This document shows positions 44,905 through 57,059 of a DNA stretch of 64,000 nucleotides, piece after piece (positions within the stretch are counted from its first letter, which is position 1; every line of letters starts with the position of its first letter). The stretch is taken from NCBI GenBank assembly GCA_947034895.1, contig OX344763.1, positions 47,987,025-48,051,024 on the forward strand, given 5' to 3'. This DNA comes from Rhytidiadelphus loreus (taxonomy: Eukaryota; Streptophyta; Bryopsida; Hypnales; Hylocomiaceae). The notes beneath the pieces are model-generated. The model had not been told where the DNA came from and did not search any database. It worked only from the letters and a program-made list of their open reading frames with translations. Position numbers and translations under genes: made by a program.

Positions 44905-47900
44905 AAATCAATAGTCAATTTGAAGCACAGGTAAAACAAACTGAACTAAAATCCTGAATGTGTCCGGAGACCCACCCAGGAAGAAAGAAATTGGGCATGA
45001 AAATCATTGGAAATGCAGATGATTGCACAATCAAAGTAGCGACAAATGTGACAACCCATGTGACCTATTAAAATTGAGAGTACTTTCAATTCGGAACAGG
45101 AATTGCAATAGTAATTCTTAGTACGATAATTTTGAATGACAAATTACACAAAATTGCTACTCAAATACAGACGCCTGGAACCCTAAACTAGCAAAGAATC
45201 TAATTGGGCGCGGGGTGTGCATATGAGGAAGTGAATTCTGAACCGAAGTACATTGCTGACTAACCAAAACAACGCGGCATATCAGCTAGTAGAAAAAGGA
45301 ATTGAAATTACTTGCAAATTGAAGGAGCGCAGCGCCTTCCGTCCTTCTCCACAATAATCGCAACTTTAGAAACGGTCGCCTACAAATTCACATGAAGTCT
45401 GACCTTCCTTCGTTTGCGATGTTCACTATGCAGTAAGGTATAAGCATGTCAGCAATGGCAGTCAATCTTCACTTTGCACCATCTTCTGATGTCCTTGGCG
45501 GCGTGACAACCGTCCTGGTGTACACCACTTAAGCGTACATTTCAAAATTTACATAATTTCAACATCATTCTACGTTGTCATCTGACATATGAACTTTCAC
45601 TCAAACATCATAACCGTACTCTACAGTCGCTGGATTTATGACTACCGTGTTCTTAACCAGAAAGTGTACATTCACGTACATGTACGATAATAAGAAAATT
45701 TTGACCGACAATTTAACCAACGAATTATGTATTCATCAATTTTACCTCAGAATTAATTTTTTTTTTCACTATCATCCTTCCCATATATTTAAAAAAAAAA
45801 AAAAAATTTATGTATGTAATATTACAGTGCAAGTTATTTGCTGTAAATAATAGTAAAAAATTTTGTATATGTTTTGAGAACTATTGGTTACCCCGTATGT
45901 GTCCTTTGTCCCTTTTGAGGACGAATGGGATTTCTATCATGTACATAAGGGCTGAATTTTTGCTATGTTCTTTTGGGAATTTCTTTTCAAGTTAAATAAG
46001 TTGATAAGCTTTGTGAGAGTATAATTTTTTATTAAATTCGTTTAGAGAACAAAAGTTAATATATCCAAAGAAGCTCAAAACAAAGGATGAGGGTCAAAAA
46101 AATAAAATTTCAACATTCAATAATTTCAAGAATGAAATTTTGTCCTTTACAGACTATATTTTTCTCTACATGTACCGATTTGATTCATTCCGTTTGGATT
46201 AGTAATGGAAAAGTTATGGACTATCTTCTTATTCGAGCAATTACAGCATCTTTTTTAAGGAAAAGAATTTGTAGTATTGATTTTCAAATGCCATTTCTTC
46301 AATTTCAAGAAGGATAAAAGTTCAAGGAGCTTTTATTTTCTTGGTAGAACAATCTTACCAACAATTATTAGTGCTTTTTAATTACAACTAAAACATATTA
46401 ATATTTTCGTTTCTCCTTCTACGTTGTACCTAATTGTATTCAATAAATAACTATGAAGATCAATTATTCACTATGAAGATTAAAAACTCACAACTGTATG
46501 GGTAAAAAAATTTAATTTTCAAATATTGAACTATTCTTATGGGTAACACCTTACGTTTTTATGGGAAAAATAATAAGTTCCAATTTATAGCTTTTTGCTA
46601 GAGAAATGGAAGTCACTTTTGTGGAATCTTGAGAAAAAAGCCTTGGTTCTTTAAGGGTTACATTTATTTACAAATTGTTGGATGTATTATTTTTTGGTTT
46701 TTTTAAAAATGGAGTTATTTAAAATAAAAAAATATTCATGTACAAGTAAATTTTTACATTTAGTATGTACAAATTAGTTATTGTTCACTTAGCTTTGGTT
46801 TTTTAGACAAGGTAAATAAATACCTACTATTTTAAAATCTTATAACCATTGTCTTATTCAATCAGTGTAGGTTCATTGTTTTAAAATAAGTTGTATCATT
46901 CAAATAATTTATAGAAAAGTATCATGTTTCTAGATAAGCAATATTTTGTTTTTGTTTCATTTTTTAGGCATTAGAAATTGTCCTATATGTTAACGCCTAC
47001 AAGATAGACTTGCGTTCTACAACAATAAGATTAAATCTTACATGATCAATGGCTTGTAAGATTTTGAGAAATGAATGGCCATTTCAAAGGTGAACCTTAT
47101 TAAATAAAAAACAAATGAATGGAAGAACAATTTCTACAAAGATGGGGGAGGCTAATTAATTGACTATGGTATGCACACTCTTATTGGTTCATTTTGAACA
47201 ACATTGGTATGCTTTATTGTATAAATCTAAATTTACATTTCTTCTTCAAATGTTTATATCATGAAGTCAAAAGTGAAAAAATTCTTTACATTTTTTCTTC
47301 ATCTTCACTAATAAATGTAAAAAAAAATAAGAACATACCGTTTATTTGAAATAACCATTTTATTCCATACATTTAGTATGTGCTCTATAAATAGAATTCA
47401 AGAGTGTTTCTCTTCATAACATAATGAAAAACATTTTAACGTAACAACATCAATACTATTTGGATTAAATAAGTTTTTTCCCACTCTTATATGCAATTTT
47501 TCTTAACTTTCATACATTAAAATTGGGAAAAAACTTCAAAATATAAAAAGAGAACCTACATATTTGTGAATACCGTATTCATTTTTTAATGTATACCTTT
47601 TCACTTCAAAATTTGGCACATTTACAATTGGACATGAATATTTATATAGTATGAATTCACTAAATAGGAAAGAAATACAAATCCAATTTAATTTCAAAAA
47701 AAATTATTTGCAAGTTATTTGAAATTGAAGTGATGGACATAATTTTTATGGCCACTTGCATAATTGAAATATTATATTGTATTGAGTGTGAATTCTTATT
47801 ATAAGGCAAGCTATATCTAACATCCACATTTATAGGTAAGAAAATATGTTACAAACTTCAACGGGCTCTTCTATATACAAATTAAATGAATTTAGTAAAT

Positions 47901-48659
47901 AAAGTACCAAAGTACATAATTTCTAAGAACATTACTAAAGTTATAACTTCTATGAACAAGAAGATATTGTAATTGGCATCCTATATGAAAAGAAAACCAA
48001 AAAATTTGTAACACAACTGAAGAGATTCAAAAACATGTTACAATAAAACATAATTGTCAATTAACTGTACGCTTTCAACAATTTCCATTCCACTTCAATG
48101 CAATGGGTTCCCCACTTGTTCAAAAAACAAAACAAAACATGTTCCATTCACATTTCCACTGATGAAGTATTACCGCATGGAATACAAAAAAGTACTTTCA
48201 CATGCACAGTTCGGACAGTCATGCAAATGATTCCATAATGACTAGAATCATATAGCATATTAGTAGTGCTTGAAAAAACTATAACTCAAAAGTTCTGCTG
48301 GCCTCCTAATATTCAGAAAATGGGGTATGCATGTCAGAAATGGGATTGTTAGCAGTCAAAATCTCAAGAAAGAAAGCTCGCATCGTCCAAAAATATTGAA
48401 AAAAGAGTTTGTACATTGCCATTCTGGACTACCCAAACTTCTGGATTGCGATCTATATATCATCGTAGCTTTCTTAGGAAAAAGTAATACTATAAATTCA
48501 TTTTCAAAATCGAATGGTGGATGCAATAGATCTCCTCATTCAATCCTATTTGAAACTTACATTCCTAAGTGCTCTCTTTCTAAATTGAGTTTCCTGGAAA
48601 AAGAGGAGTGGAACTATTGGTAGACAGATTTCCTCATCATGCATGCGGGTGCCTTTTTG
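44905..48659. other. Spacer: CACTA-like to about 45.6 kb, then an AT-rich block
   Basis: 44905-45640 has the same style as the coding block and may be promoter or leader of the 980-codon gene. From about 45750 to 48100 the base composition changes to very AT-rich, with GATTCATTCCGTTTGGATTA at 46166 similar to 4716, so this is probably an insertion of a dispersed AT-rich repeat. 48100-48659 returns to the earlier style. No gene seen. Confidence 0.45.
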
Positions 48660-49895
48660 TCAAGCAAGAGCACTGTCTCGGCTTCGACGAATAGATACAA
48701 CGAAACGTGAAATCCCGACTAGGTTAAATGTCAGGCTATCTCCTTGCATTGCGCTACAACTTCTAAAGACGTCTCTCCAGCCTCTAGAGAACGAGACTTT
48801 CGAGACTCCAGTACGATTGACCTCAACATATATTCCCACATGCCAGAGCACATTGTCTCCTTCTTTGCTCATGGTGACCTCTTCTTCAAGACGTTGTCCA
48901 TGCGAACGCACAAACCAAGCAAGCAATGTCTGAACATTCACAAAAACGTTCTTAGTAAGAGTAGAAACTAATTTGTGAAATGAAAGTGAGATTATGAGGC
49001 GCTGATGAAATTGTGTATCGCACATCAACTGGTGCTTCATTACCGAACTTGTTCCTGAAGGGTCCAAATTAGATAGGAATTCGAACTTTTGTTCACGATA
49101 TTTCAATAAAGTTCTGTAACCTCATGAAAAGAGCAGTGGGAATATGAATTCAATAAACTCGTCTAGAATATTACACTCCATTGAAGGGATTGAATTCATT
49201 TTCATTTTGTAAAACAGTAGTCACTAAAGTTGAATTAATGTACCTACATGCGCTTAAGTCCACAAATACATAGAAACGTATGAGAATATCGTAAGTCATT
49301 TTCATGACAACATCTATTTCACCGGTTGCAGAAACTAAGCGAATACACTGACCAGATGTGCGTATGTGGTCTTCTTCACTGTCCGGGAAAAAAACATGAC
49401 GTAGCCTCCAGCGCTTCCGTCCATAGGTGCTGCAGTCGTTGCCATTTTCGATTTCGAGGACTGATCGAAGCAGTGTTTCTACTATGGGTATGTTTGAGCG
49501 GTTCACAGTCATGAAGAGAAGCGCAAAATTTTTAGACGGAGACGACGTAGTACAAGAGGAATTCGGCGAGTTCGGTAAATAAGACTAAATTTGAAATGCG
49601 CTGGTCCAAATTAGAGTACAGTAATGGTGTTGCTGGTGTTGCATTATGGGCATTCAGTGGAATGAAATCATTTGTAATCATACTTCCTAAGAAGCAGCAG
49701 TACGAATTGCGGTCTTGTGCACTTCATTCATTATCCAGGCATTCAAAGGCGGCTCGTTGCACTTCTGGCGGTACCGTCCCGTAAGTATGAATGATTCCAT
49801 TCATTCGTGAGAAACGTCTACAGTACTTGCCGTCCATAGCCGGAATTTGTGTGGGTGGATTGTATGAAATAAATGAACCCGGAATGAGTTGACAC
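48660..49895 (-). pseudogene. B3 DNA-binding domain gene fragment
   Basis: The exon 48929-48660 (after a TTTTTGTGAATGTTCAG acceptor) reads LAWFVRSHGQRLEEEVTM, WHVGIYVEV, SKVSFSRGWRDVFRSCSAMQ, GDSLTFNLVGISRFVVSIRR. This is the second half of a B3 domain: vtL...W.V, F..GW..F, L..GD.l.F.l, sRF.V.I. Upstream minus-strand exons at about 49512-49300 and 49895-49724 (FFRCQLIPGSFISYNPPTQI, then DGKYCRRFSRM; acceptor TTTCTTTAG at 49896) may supply the first half of a B3 domain, but the joins are uncertain. B3 proteins are plant transcription factors (REM, ARF, RAV, ABI3 groups). Its place among transposon sequence suggests capture or an old host gene fragment. Confidence 0.6.
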
Positions 49896-50229
49896 CTAAA
49901 GAAACAAGTCGTTTCCTCTCTTGAGTAAGACAATAAATTCTAAGGACCTAACTACAATTGAAATTTATGTTTTGTGTTTGTGTAATTTGAAGAATATAAG
50001 GAAGCATTCGGATGAATGATAAAAAATTATTTTGGAAATTCATTGAGTATTTTGGAAAAAAATTTGTAGCCCTCACCAATGTATTTTGTATGCACAAAAT
50101 TTCATCAATTGGCTAGTACAAAATGATGTTGCGTATTTCTTGTTAAGTGAATTTTAATTTCGAAGGTTTGAAAGGGCCATATTACAGCTGCATTTAAAAA
50201 CAAATAGGAAAATATTACCTATATATTAC

Positions 50230-50486
50230 CTACACTAAATAGTTAAATTAGGTTGCCTTAACAATTAGGTTGCTTTACTTCAAAAAAATCACTTTATAAG
50301 CCAACCAATCAACAAATATGTTTCCTGTTTTTTTCTGTTTGTACACATAGAGGTTCATAAGTCTTACATGCATAAATTTTTAATTCAAAAAACTTGTACA
50401 TTATTGTAAAGAAACAATACATATTTATATAGTATAGAATGTCGAGAAATTAGTTTGGGGCAACCTAATTTCACTATTTAGTGTAG
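50230..50486. mobile_element. MITE with 28-bp terminal inverted repeats
   Basis: The left end CTACACTAAATAGTTAAATT (then AGGTTGCC) and the right end GGCAACCTAATTTCACTATTTAGTGTAG are inverted repeats with one mismatch. If TA at 50231-50232 and 50484-50485 is the target duplication, this is a Tc1/mariner-type MITE of 251 bp starting CACTA; a tiny CACTA derivative is less likely because no 3-bp duplication is seen. AT-rich inside, no ORF. Confidence 0.75.
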
Positions 50487-50629
50487 TTATCATGTAAATA
50501 TCAGCAAGTGTCACCCAAGTATCACATGAGTATTGAAGAAACAATTGTTTGTTCATCCGAAATGAATAACAAGTCAGTGGTCCTCTATACACATTTTACA
50601 GCAACTGATTTAAAATGTTATATCATAAG

Positions 50630-51579
50630 AACGAATATTTCGTTAAAATGGCGGTATTATTAAGGCATTTTTTCTTTCATTTTCTAAGACTTGTATAGAT
50701 TTCCACCACATGGTCTAAAATGTAAGACTACTTTACATGTCAGATCACATGGTCTAAAGTGTAGGAGGGTGATTGCAAGAAACACTTGTCCTATTTTTTG
50801 TCCCCTTGACCTTAGACAGGTGATTTTTTGCTCATAACTTTTGCATCGTGTGTCCATCTTCTATGAAACTTGAAATGAAGGTACATGTGGTATTTTTAAA
50901 TTTTGAGTAATTTTTTGGGTTTTCTTAAAATTATTTTACTATTTTTAAACTGCCCCCGATTGGATGTCTACCTTGGCCATTTTGGGGGTTTGGAGTACTA
51001 TTTTTGATCCAAAAATAAGAATTTGAAGGTCAGAATTGGTATACAAGGACTTATACTAAAGTTACACAATCTCACGAAATTTTTTTCTAAAAAAAGTAAA
51101 CTGTCCACCCTCCACATGTGCTCAAAGAGCACTACCTTTGCGCAAGTGTAGAGAACACAATTTTATTTTTCCAATAGTGAAAATATTTGAAAAGGAGTAT
51201 CTATAAGTTAGGAATAATGTATTTTTTTTTGAGAATTTTTTGAATTTTTTGACTATTTTTTAAGAATTAAATTCCAAACTGTCTATTTTCTTCCATTTTT
51301 CAACCCTCTTTGACCGTGCATAATACTTAGAGATAAAAAATTTTAGGTCTGAATTTTTGCACATATCATTTTTTTAATGCTTTACACATTATCCATATTT
51401 TTTTTATTTAAAAAAAAATTATTCCAAAATCCACGAACAGGAGTGAAATTGCCGTTTTGAACGAAAATCGGTAGGTGTTTCTTGCAACTGCCCAGGACTG
51501 GTTTACATTTCAAAGAGCATGGTCTGAACTTGAAAGTGCCTAGTCTGTGGAATACTGTCATTTCAACGAAATATCCGTT
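50630..51579. repeat. Long imperfect inverted repeat, possible MULE-like element
   Basis: AACGAATATTTCGTTAAAATGGCGGTATT (50630 onward; first 20 bases AACGAATATTTCGTTAAAAT) matches the reverse complement of 51551-51579. Further in, GATTGCAAGAAACACTTG (about 50771) matches the reverse complement of 51475-51493 (GTGTTTCTTGCAACTGCCC). Two nested sets of inverted repeats flank about 700 bp of AT-rich sequence without an ORF. Extended terminal inverted repeats of this type are seen in Mutator-like elements; I could not identify a 9-bp duplication. Confidence 0.5.
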
Positions 51580-51599
51580 TAAGCAAAAACTACATTTAC

Positions 51600-52674
51600 A
51601 AAATGTCTTTACAGTGCCCTTGTAATGTCATAAGAATATTTTAACAATTCATTCGGAATGTCTGAAGCGTATTTCTAGAATGTCTTTAGAATGCACCTTC
51701 TTTAACGCATTCCAATGACAGATTGTGAATAATGACGCATGTCCAATGCTGGTTATACTATAATTATGCCGCTTCATTGCAGACCATATTTCCGGGAAAC
51801 TTATATGTACGTTAACCATTTTTGAAGTTGTATCGGGTCAATGGTAGCCTTGCAATGTTTTTGGTTGCCCAAGTTCAAGTGGGAATCAAGAAACAAAGAT
51901 ATTAAAAATAAATTAAAAATTAAAATTAAAATCGGAACATGCGTTTTCTGCATTTTGACAAAAGCATGACTTAGAGAAATCGATGTAAACTTTCTATTTT
52001 TTTTTATTTGATTGAAGTATAAAGAAATATGTGTTCTTCATATTTTTAATTATGTTCGATCAACAGGGATTTCGAATTGTATCTTGTAGTTGTCGGAATA
52101 CAATTTGTAGTTCACTTGAATTTGGGAAAAAAATGGAGTAACAACATCTTGTAAGACACACAATAGAATTGAATTACATAGAGACTCTTTGCATTTTGTC
52201 GGGTTCCTTAACCCCTTGACGCCTCAATCCTTTTTCTGAGTTTGACACATTTTTGCTTATATCTTTATACAGTAATACCATTTACCAAAATGTCATGAAA
52301 TTGGGCATAAAAGGAGGTTGTCTTTCAAGATTAAAGCTTTACATTGGACGAATGAGAAGGTCGTTGGATGAAACAACGCCTGCAAGCCCTCTGTTCATCA
52401 TCCAGAATATGGACGTCAGAGCGCTTAAGGGGTAAGCATTGAAGAGGATGCTGCTGTACTGTCAGTTGCAATGCGTGGATCTCCGTTGAAACATTAGCTT
52501 TCCTAAAGGGTCTACATGCCGTTTCCTGTTTCTTTTTGCATGATAACGTCCTTGTCGTATTAGAGTGCGTAAATTTTTCGATAAGCCCTTCCAATATCAA
52601 TTTCACAGTTCGTCAAGTTTGAAGAGTATGTTGTAAGTGCAAACGTGTAGGCAGCATCACATACGGAAATTTCG
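51600..52674. other. AT-rich spacer, no gene seen
   Basis: Short ORFs only. Nothing recognisable. Confidence 0.5.
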
Positions 52675-53238
52675 ATGGAATTTTATACCGACAGTTCAGT
52701 TTGCACGGAGGACGCGGGAGAAGACAACATAGATTCAAGTACACAGACACATTTTAGGCACTTCAATACTGAACCCGATGACAACGACTTCCAGGCATCC
52801 CCGTTTCGAGCGATGCGTAGTTTCAAAACAACAAAAGAAGGTTCTGACATTATGTATGATAATATCACAGTTCCTGGTTATGCAGACGTTCATGAGTTCC
52901 CTGGAAGAGGTCGTTCTCCAAAAGATGGACGGAAACACAGCCCCTGCAGAGGTGGTCAATTCAAAAAACATAATAGCATAGACGTTGTCCACGGTCACTC
53001 CAGTTACTCTTCAATTGAATTTGCGGGACAAGATCCAAAGATTCAGTTCAAGAATGGCTCGAACAAAGAAAAGCGTAGGAGTGCACGCACGGATTCTACC
53101 TTGGATGCTGCAGAGGGGGTGAACGATGTCTTCGATTATCATGTGAATGTCCGCAGGAATAGCATGAATACTTCTGCTCTTGTGCCAGACCAGAATAATG
53201 TGTCGGCCAACAACAATGACCATACTGGAGCGGCATAG
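52675..53238 (+). CDS. Hypothetical hydrophilic protein or 3' exon, 187 codons
   Basis: An uninterrupted plus-strand frame from ATG 52675 to TAG 53236. Composition is Asp-, Asn-, Ser- and His-rich, with TDSSVCTEDAGEDN at the start, EFPGRGRSPKDGRKHSPCRG in the middle, KEKRRSARTDS and NNVSANNNDHTG at the end. It looks disordered. No domain recognised. Being open over 560 bp in otherwise decayed DNA, it is either recent or the last exon of a gene whose other exons I cannot place. Confidence 0.4.
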   Translation: MEFYTDSSVCTEDAGEDNIDSSTQTHFRHFNTEPDDNDFQASPFRAMRSFKTTKEGSDIMYDNITVPGYADVHEFPGRGRSPKDGRKHSPCRGGQFKKHNSIDVVHGHSSYSSIEFAGQDPKIQFKNGSNKEKRRSARTDSTLDAAEGVNDVFDYHVNVRRNSMNTSALVPDQNNVSANNNDHTGAA

Positions 53239-53470
53239 AAGCACTTTTAGCAGTTCTAGACATTCAATAAGGAAGTGCATCATAGAATTCATACAGGATA
53301 GAACAATAGTGCACTACATTTTTTTCTATAATTGCTCCCAATATAAGAGTGGTTTTTTTGTATTAGACAAAACTGTTTGGCAATTAAAGACCAAAGCTTG
53401 TACAAGCAAACATCGGAACATGGCCAGAGGAGCAATATAGAAATCCAAAGACTAGTTCCATAAACGACAT

Positions 53471-53812
53471 CTAAAAGCCCCTTCGATACCTCTCGGCTTC
53501 CTGTATCGAATTGAATTTTCTGAACAATGTGCCACTGAAATCCTTGACCTGCTTCTCACAGTCGGTCTAGGTGTAGTACATGCCTAGCACAAATCCCTGC
53601 TTAACCGCATAAAACTTTCCAGCTTTTGCTATCACAGTACATGCACGATTGACGTCTTCAACTTCTTCTCTTGATTGAAAGGATCTATGAATCACAACCG
53701 GGTCAATACGTCGTGTAAAACTGACGCCGCATAGGGAGTGTAACACTTCTAAAATTTTATGTAGAAATCGTAGGAGCAATACCACGATGACGCACACCCA
53801 AAACATCTCCAC
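53471..53812 (-). pseudogene. Viroplasmin/RNase H1 N-terminal-like domain exon
   Basis: After an acceptor (TTGTTTTGTAG) the minus strand reads through KAGKFYAVKQGFVLGMYYT, a TAG, then TDCEKQVKDFSGTLFRKFNS and IQEAERYRRGF. This is the YAVk.G...GiY..W..C..qV..f.g...k.F.s..eAe pattern of the caulimovirus viroplasmin / RNase H1 hybrid-binding domain. The conserved Trp codon is the TAG (TGG to TAG in a CTGG context). Upstream part of the exon is hydrophobic (VCVIVVLLLRFL). No catalytic RNase H domain is seen next to it. Could come from a host RNase H1 gene or a transposon that picked up the domain. Confidence 0.6.
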
Positions 53813-56630
53813 CTACAAAACAATATAGAAAGAGAAGTGAGTAAAAAAAGACGTCAACGTGGCCCTCTTACTAATCCTTAGAGATATAGGAGCTCACTGT
53901 TGACATTTTAGTACAGTGGAATTGGTGAAGCTTAGCGTGTCGTTGGTTAGTCGATATGTGTGGAGAGTCTGGTAAGCATTACCAGCCAGTCACTACAGAT
54001 GTCGGGAAGAAGGTATGACCATTGGGTAGGTTTGTCTTCCCGTACAAGAAAGGTAGAAGAGATTTCAGCCGAAGTCTTAAAGTCTGTCGAATGTTCATTC
54101 GGTAGGTCGCCAATTGTTTGCAGACCATACATAGCGAGTTCTCGGTCTCTATCCTATGAGAAATGGAAATCGGAATCCATGTATGTTGTGGACCACCACA
54201 AACTAGTTGTAAGTACCTCATCAGCGGTGGTTGGTTGGAGACGCGCAGTTCGATGAACTTGGTGACACGCTTCAAAGCCGTTGTAACTGTGTTCCATGTT
54301 CTGGAGCCTCGGGAACTAATGGATTGCGCACCATGAGCAAAGCTTCACAAGGGAACCAGTAACCACATTTACGGTATGGCTTATTTCTGTGGACGGTATA
54401 CTTGAGAAGAACCTTAACATTGTGATTTCCAGTACGCAAGTTTCTTGGTGATTTTTTGGTTAAGGAAACCGTCGATATCTTCTGTCTCGAATGTGATGCG
54501 GGAAGGGGCTTCCAGTAACTTACAGAGTGATCCTTGGGGGGCCACATGAAGTCAAAATTGATGGACTAGTCTGGTAATGTTGAACGACAGAACGAGTATG
54601 CGATGCTCTTGGTCCATTTTGTCCAGAATCCTATTGGTGATCCAAACTGATGAAGAAGGGTAATGGTATTTTCCGGGATTATCAATTAGCCGAGAGAGTC
54701 AATGTTGAACGAAAAATAAGAGTCGCATGTAGATGTAAGCAAGTAATTATTGCGTGACGTGGTTGACTGTACTAAAGCGAAAAGAAAGAATCTAATTTAA
54801 GTGCAACGCATGTTCATGACAGGGTCGCCAACGCACTGTGACAACAACGGCGGAAGTGGCTTTTAAGTCAACAACCTATTTTTGTTCCATTTGTTTGCCA
54901 CCAAGAAAATCGTCTGAAAATAGAGTTTATCGTAAATAATGGAGAGTGCGGGACCACGTACCTTATTTCGGGAAAATAAGGGAACGAAACTTTCTGGAGG
55001 AACAAAATTGAGGACGGATGGAGTTCGCGGCTCTGTTTTTTTCGTCGTCATCTTCGTTTCTTACTTGAACCTCCTTCTGGCACCCCTAATTCAAACTGGT
55101 TATTCTTTTACGATTAATTGTATCCAACTGTAGACAACTTCATGTGAGGAATAATGTCTATGATGTCCGTCTATGCCGTTTTCGATGTTTTTATTGGAAG
55201 TTCGGTAATTTTTCACGCAGGTCTTTGTCCAAATGCACTTATAGATATTCGTAAGAACTACTGATACAGAAATTTGTTGCCTCGTTGTATTAATGTTCCG
55301 TTACTGCGGCACATTTTAGAAGTTTTGTTCGATGCAAAGTAAGTTATAGGAAGCGTAACACTTCCTCCAGCAGTATGAGGTTTTGAAAGTGCCATTAGAT
55401 TTGTTGTGATGAAGGAAGAAGAATGTCACAAGTTTCGTGAAAGGAGGACCGCATTCAAGCATGGCGTTTCCATATGTCGAAACTGCTATAAGTGTTTACT
55501 CGTCTTTCACAGTATAATTTACTTCTGCGTATCAAAGAACTCTATTGCTAGTAGTATCTAGAAACCCTTGAAGAACTAAAGAAGCACTTGGCAATGTACC
55601 ATTTCTGTGTATTACTGTATTCGCAGTTCTTATGAGGCATCATATTTGACTTTACTTCGGCGTTCTGAAATCGACGTTGTATTATTGATGTGGATGCTCA
55701 CGTTTATACGGACAAATTTTATTCTGAAAGTGTGTACATTTCCTTCACAGGAGGAATAGAGGATGTGCATGTACTTTAATTGCATTGAAGTATACGTACA
55801 CTATCTGTCACTATTCGCATAGTTTGGTTTCGTTTTTCTCCAGTAATCATTTGTATGACCGGTCTAATACTGAAAAGACATTTAATTTTTGTTTCTAAGA
55901 ATATGATTTCATTAATTAATGTAAGAAGATTTCCTACTGCATCTGAGAGGAGTTGTATCAGTGTACAAGAGTTATGTCTGTTTTCCGTTTCAAGTCTGCA
56001 GATACTTTCATGTATGGAAGTCTAGTATACCAATCGAACGCCTCGAAGACACCACTAGAATTCAATGGCATAGGACTCCGCGAATTGATTGTTTTGTAGC
56101 AGTTCCAAAATTTGAGAAAATCATGTACTGCAGTTTTATTTGATATGTTGTTTTCTTTATTTAATGCGAACTTAGAGTTTCGGCAGTAGAAGAAAGTTCT
56201 CTTGACAGTGTCAGAATAGAACTACAAACTACTGAAAATCGGGAAGTCGCTAGCATTTTGATAGTGTTTATCCCATTTGATGTAGGTAATGACAAATTCT
56301 GTGGATGAAGTTTCCGACTTGAGCGGAATTCAGTGTACAATGATGCGGAAGTTTGTATCCTTACCGAGTAATTGCTGAACCTTGTTAATTCAAAATGAAA
56401 ATTATATTCTAGAAAATGTTGTTAAGTCACAACAAATTGTTTCACGTAGAATTTGTTAGATAATGTATGCTACTAGCATCAGTTTCGCATACGTCCGCAT
56501 ATACTTACAATGTTGTTCAGTGAGTCGAAGTTCCTTATGGAGGAGTCATAGATTTATAAATTTACATTTACATGCACATTTTCATTTTAAATAACATTTT
56601 CTGTGTGTCTGATACATTGAGAATTTTCAG
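53813..56630. other. Spacer; one possible minus-strand exon
   Basis: At 54272-54547 the minus strand is open for 91 codons (SLTKKSPRNLRTGNHNVKV, KCGYWFPCEALLMVRNPLVP); it could be an upstream exon of the viroplasmin-like gene but no motif supports it. The rest has no ORF above about 65 codons and nothing recognisable. Confidence 0.4.
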
Positions 56631-57058
56631 AAATGCAAGGAGAGATGACGTTCATGGCCAAGGCTATTGATGAAGAATTTCATACAATTTCGAATGATGT
56701 CACGGACGTGAATGACCTCAGCTTATTGCATTCGACTTTCTGAATTGGCGCACATGATGAATAGTGTCAATACGCTCTGAGACACGGGAAGCCTCCTGAA
56801 AATATACATTTCATTCCATTGCTGACAGAAGGGAGACATGTTAGCTCGAAATCAAAGTATGAATTGAGGAATCAAATGGTGGTCATGCTTAGTGAATCTT
56901 ATGCAATCCTAGACAAGGCTAACTCACTGAAGGAGCAGTGTCTTATTTTGCTTGAAGAAATGCATGCCAAGAGTATGGAGGTTGAGAAGGATTTACTTGT
57001 AGATGAAGAAGTCATGTCGGACCGTCATTTCATTTTGAATGACAGAGTGTCCTCATGA
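56631..57058 (+). pseudogene. Putative coiled-coil exon, two stops
   Basis: After TTTTCAG at 56624-56630, a plus-strand frame runs to TGA at 57056 with stops near 56741 and 56762. The intact part (from 56819) reads SKYELRNQMVVMLSESYAIL, KANSLKEQCLILLEEMHAKS and ends in an acidic segment, so it is helical, probably coiled coil. No family recognised. Same strand as the Tnp2 pseudogene downstream. Confidence 0.35.
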
Positions 57059-57059
57059 A

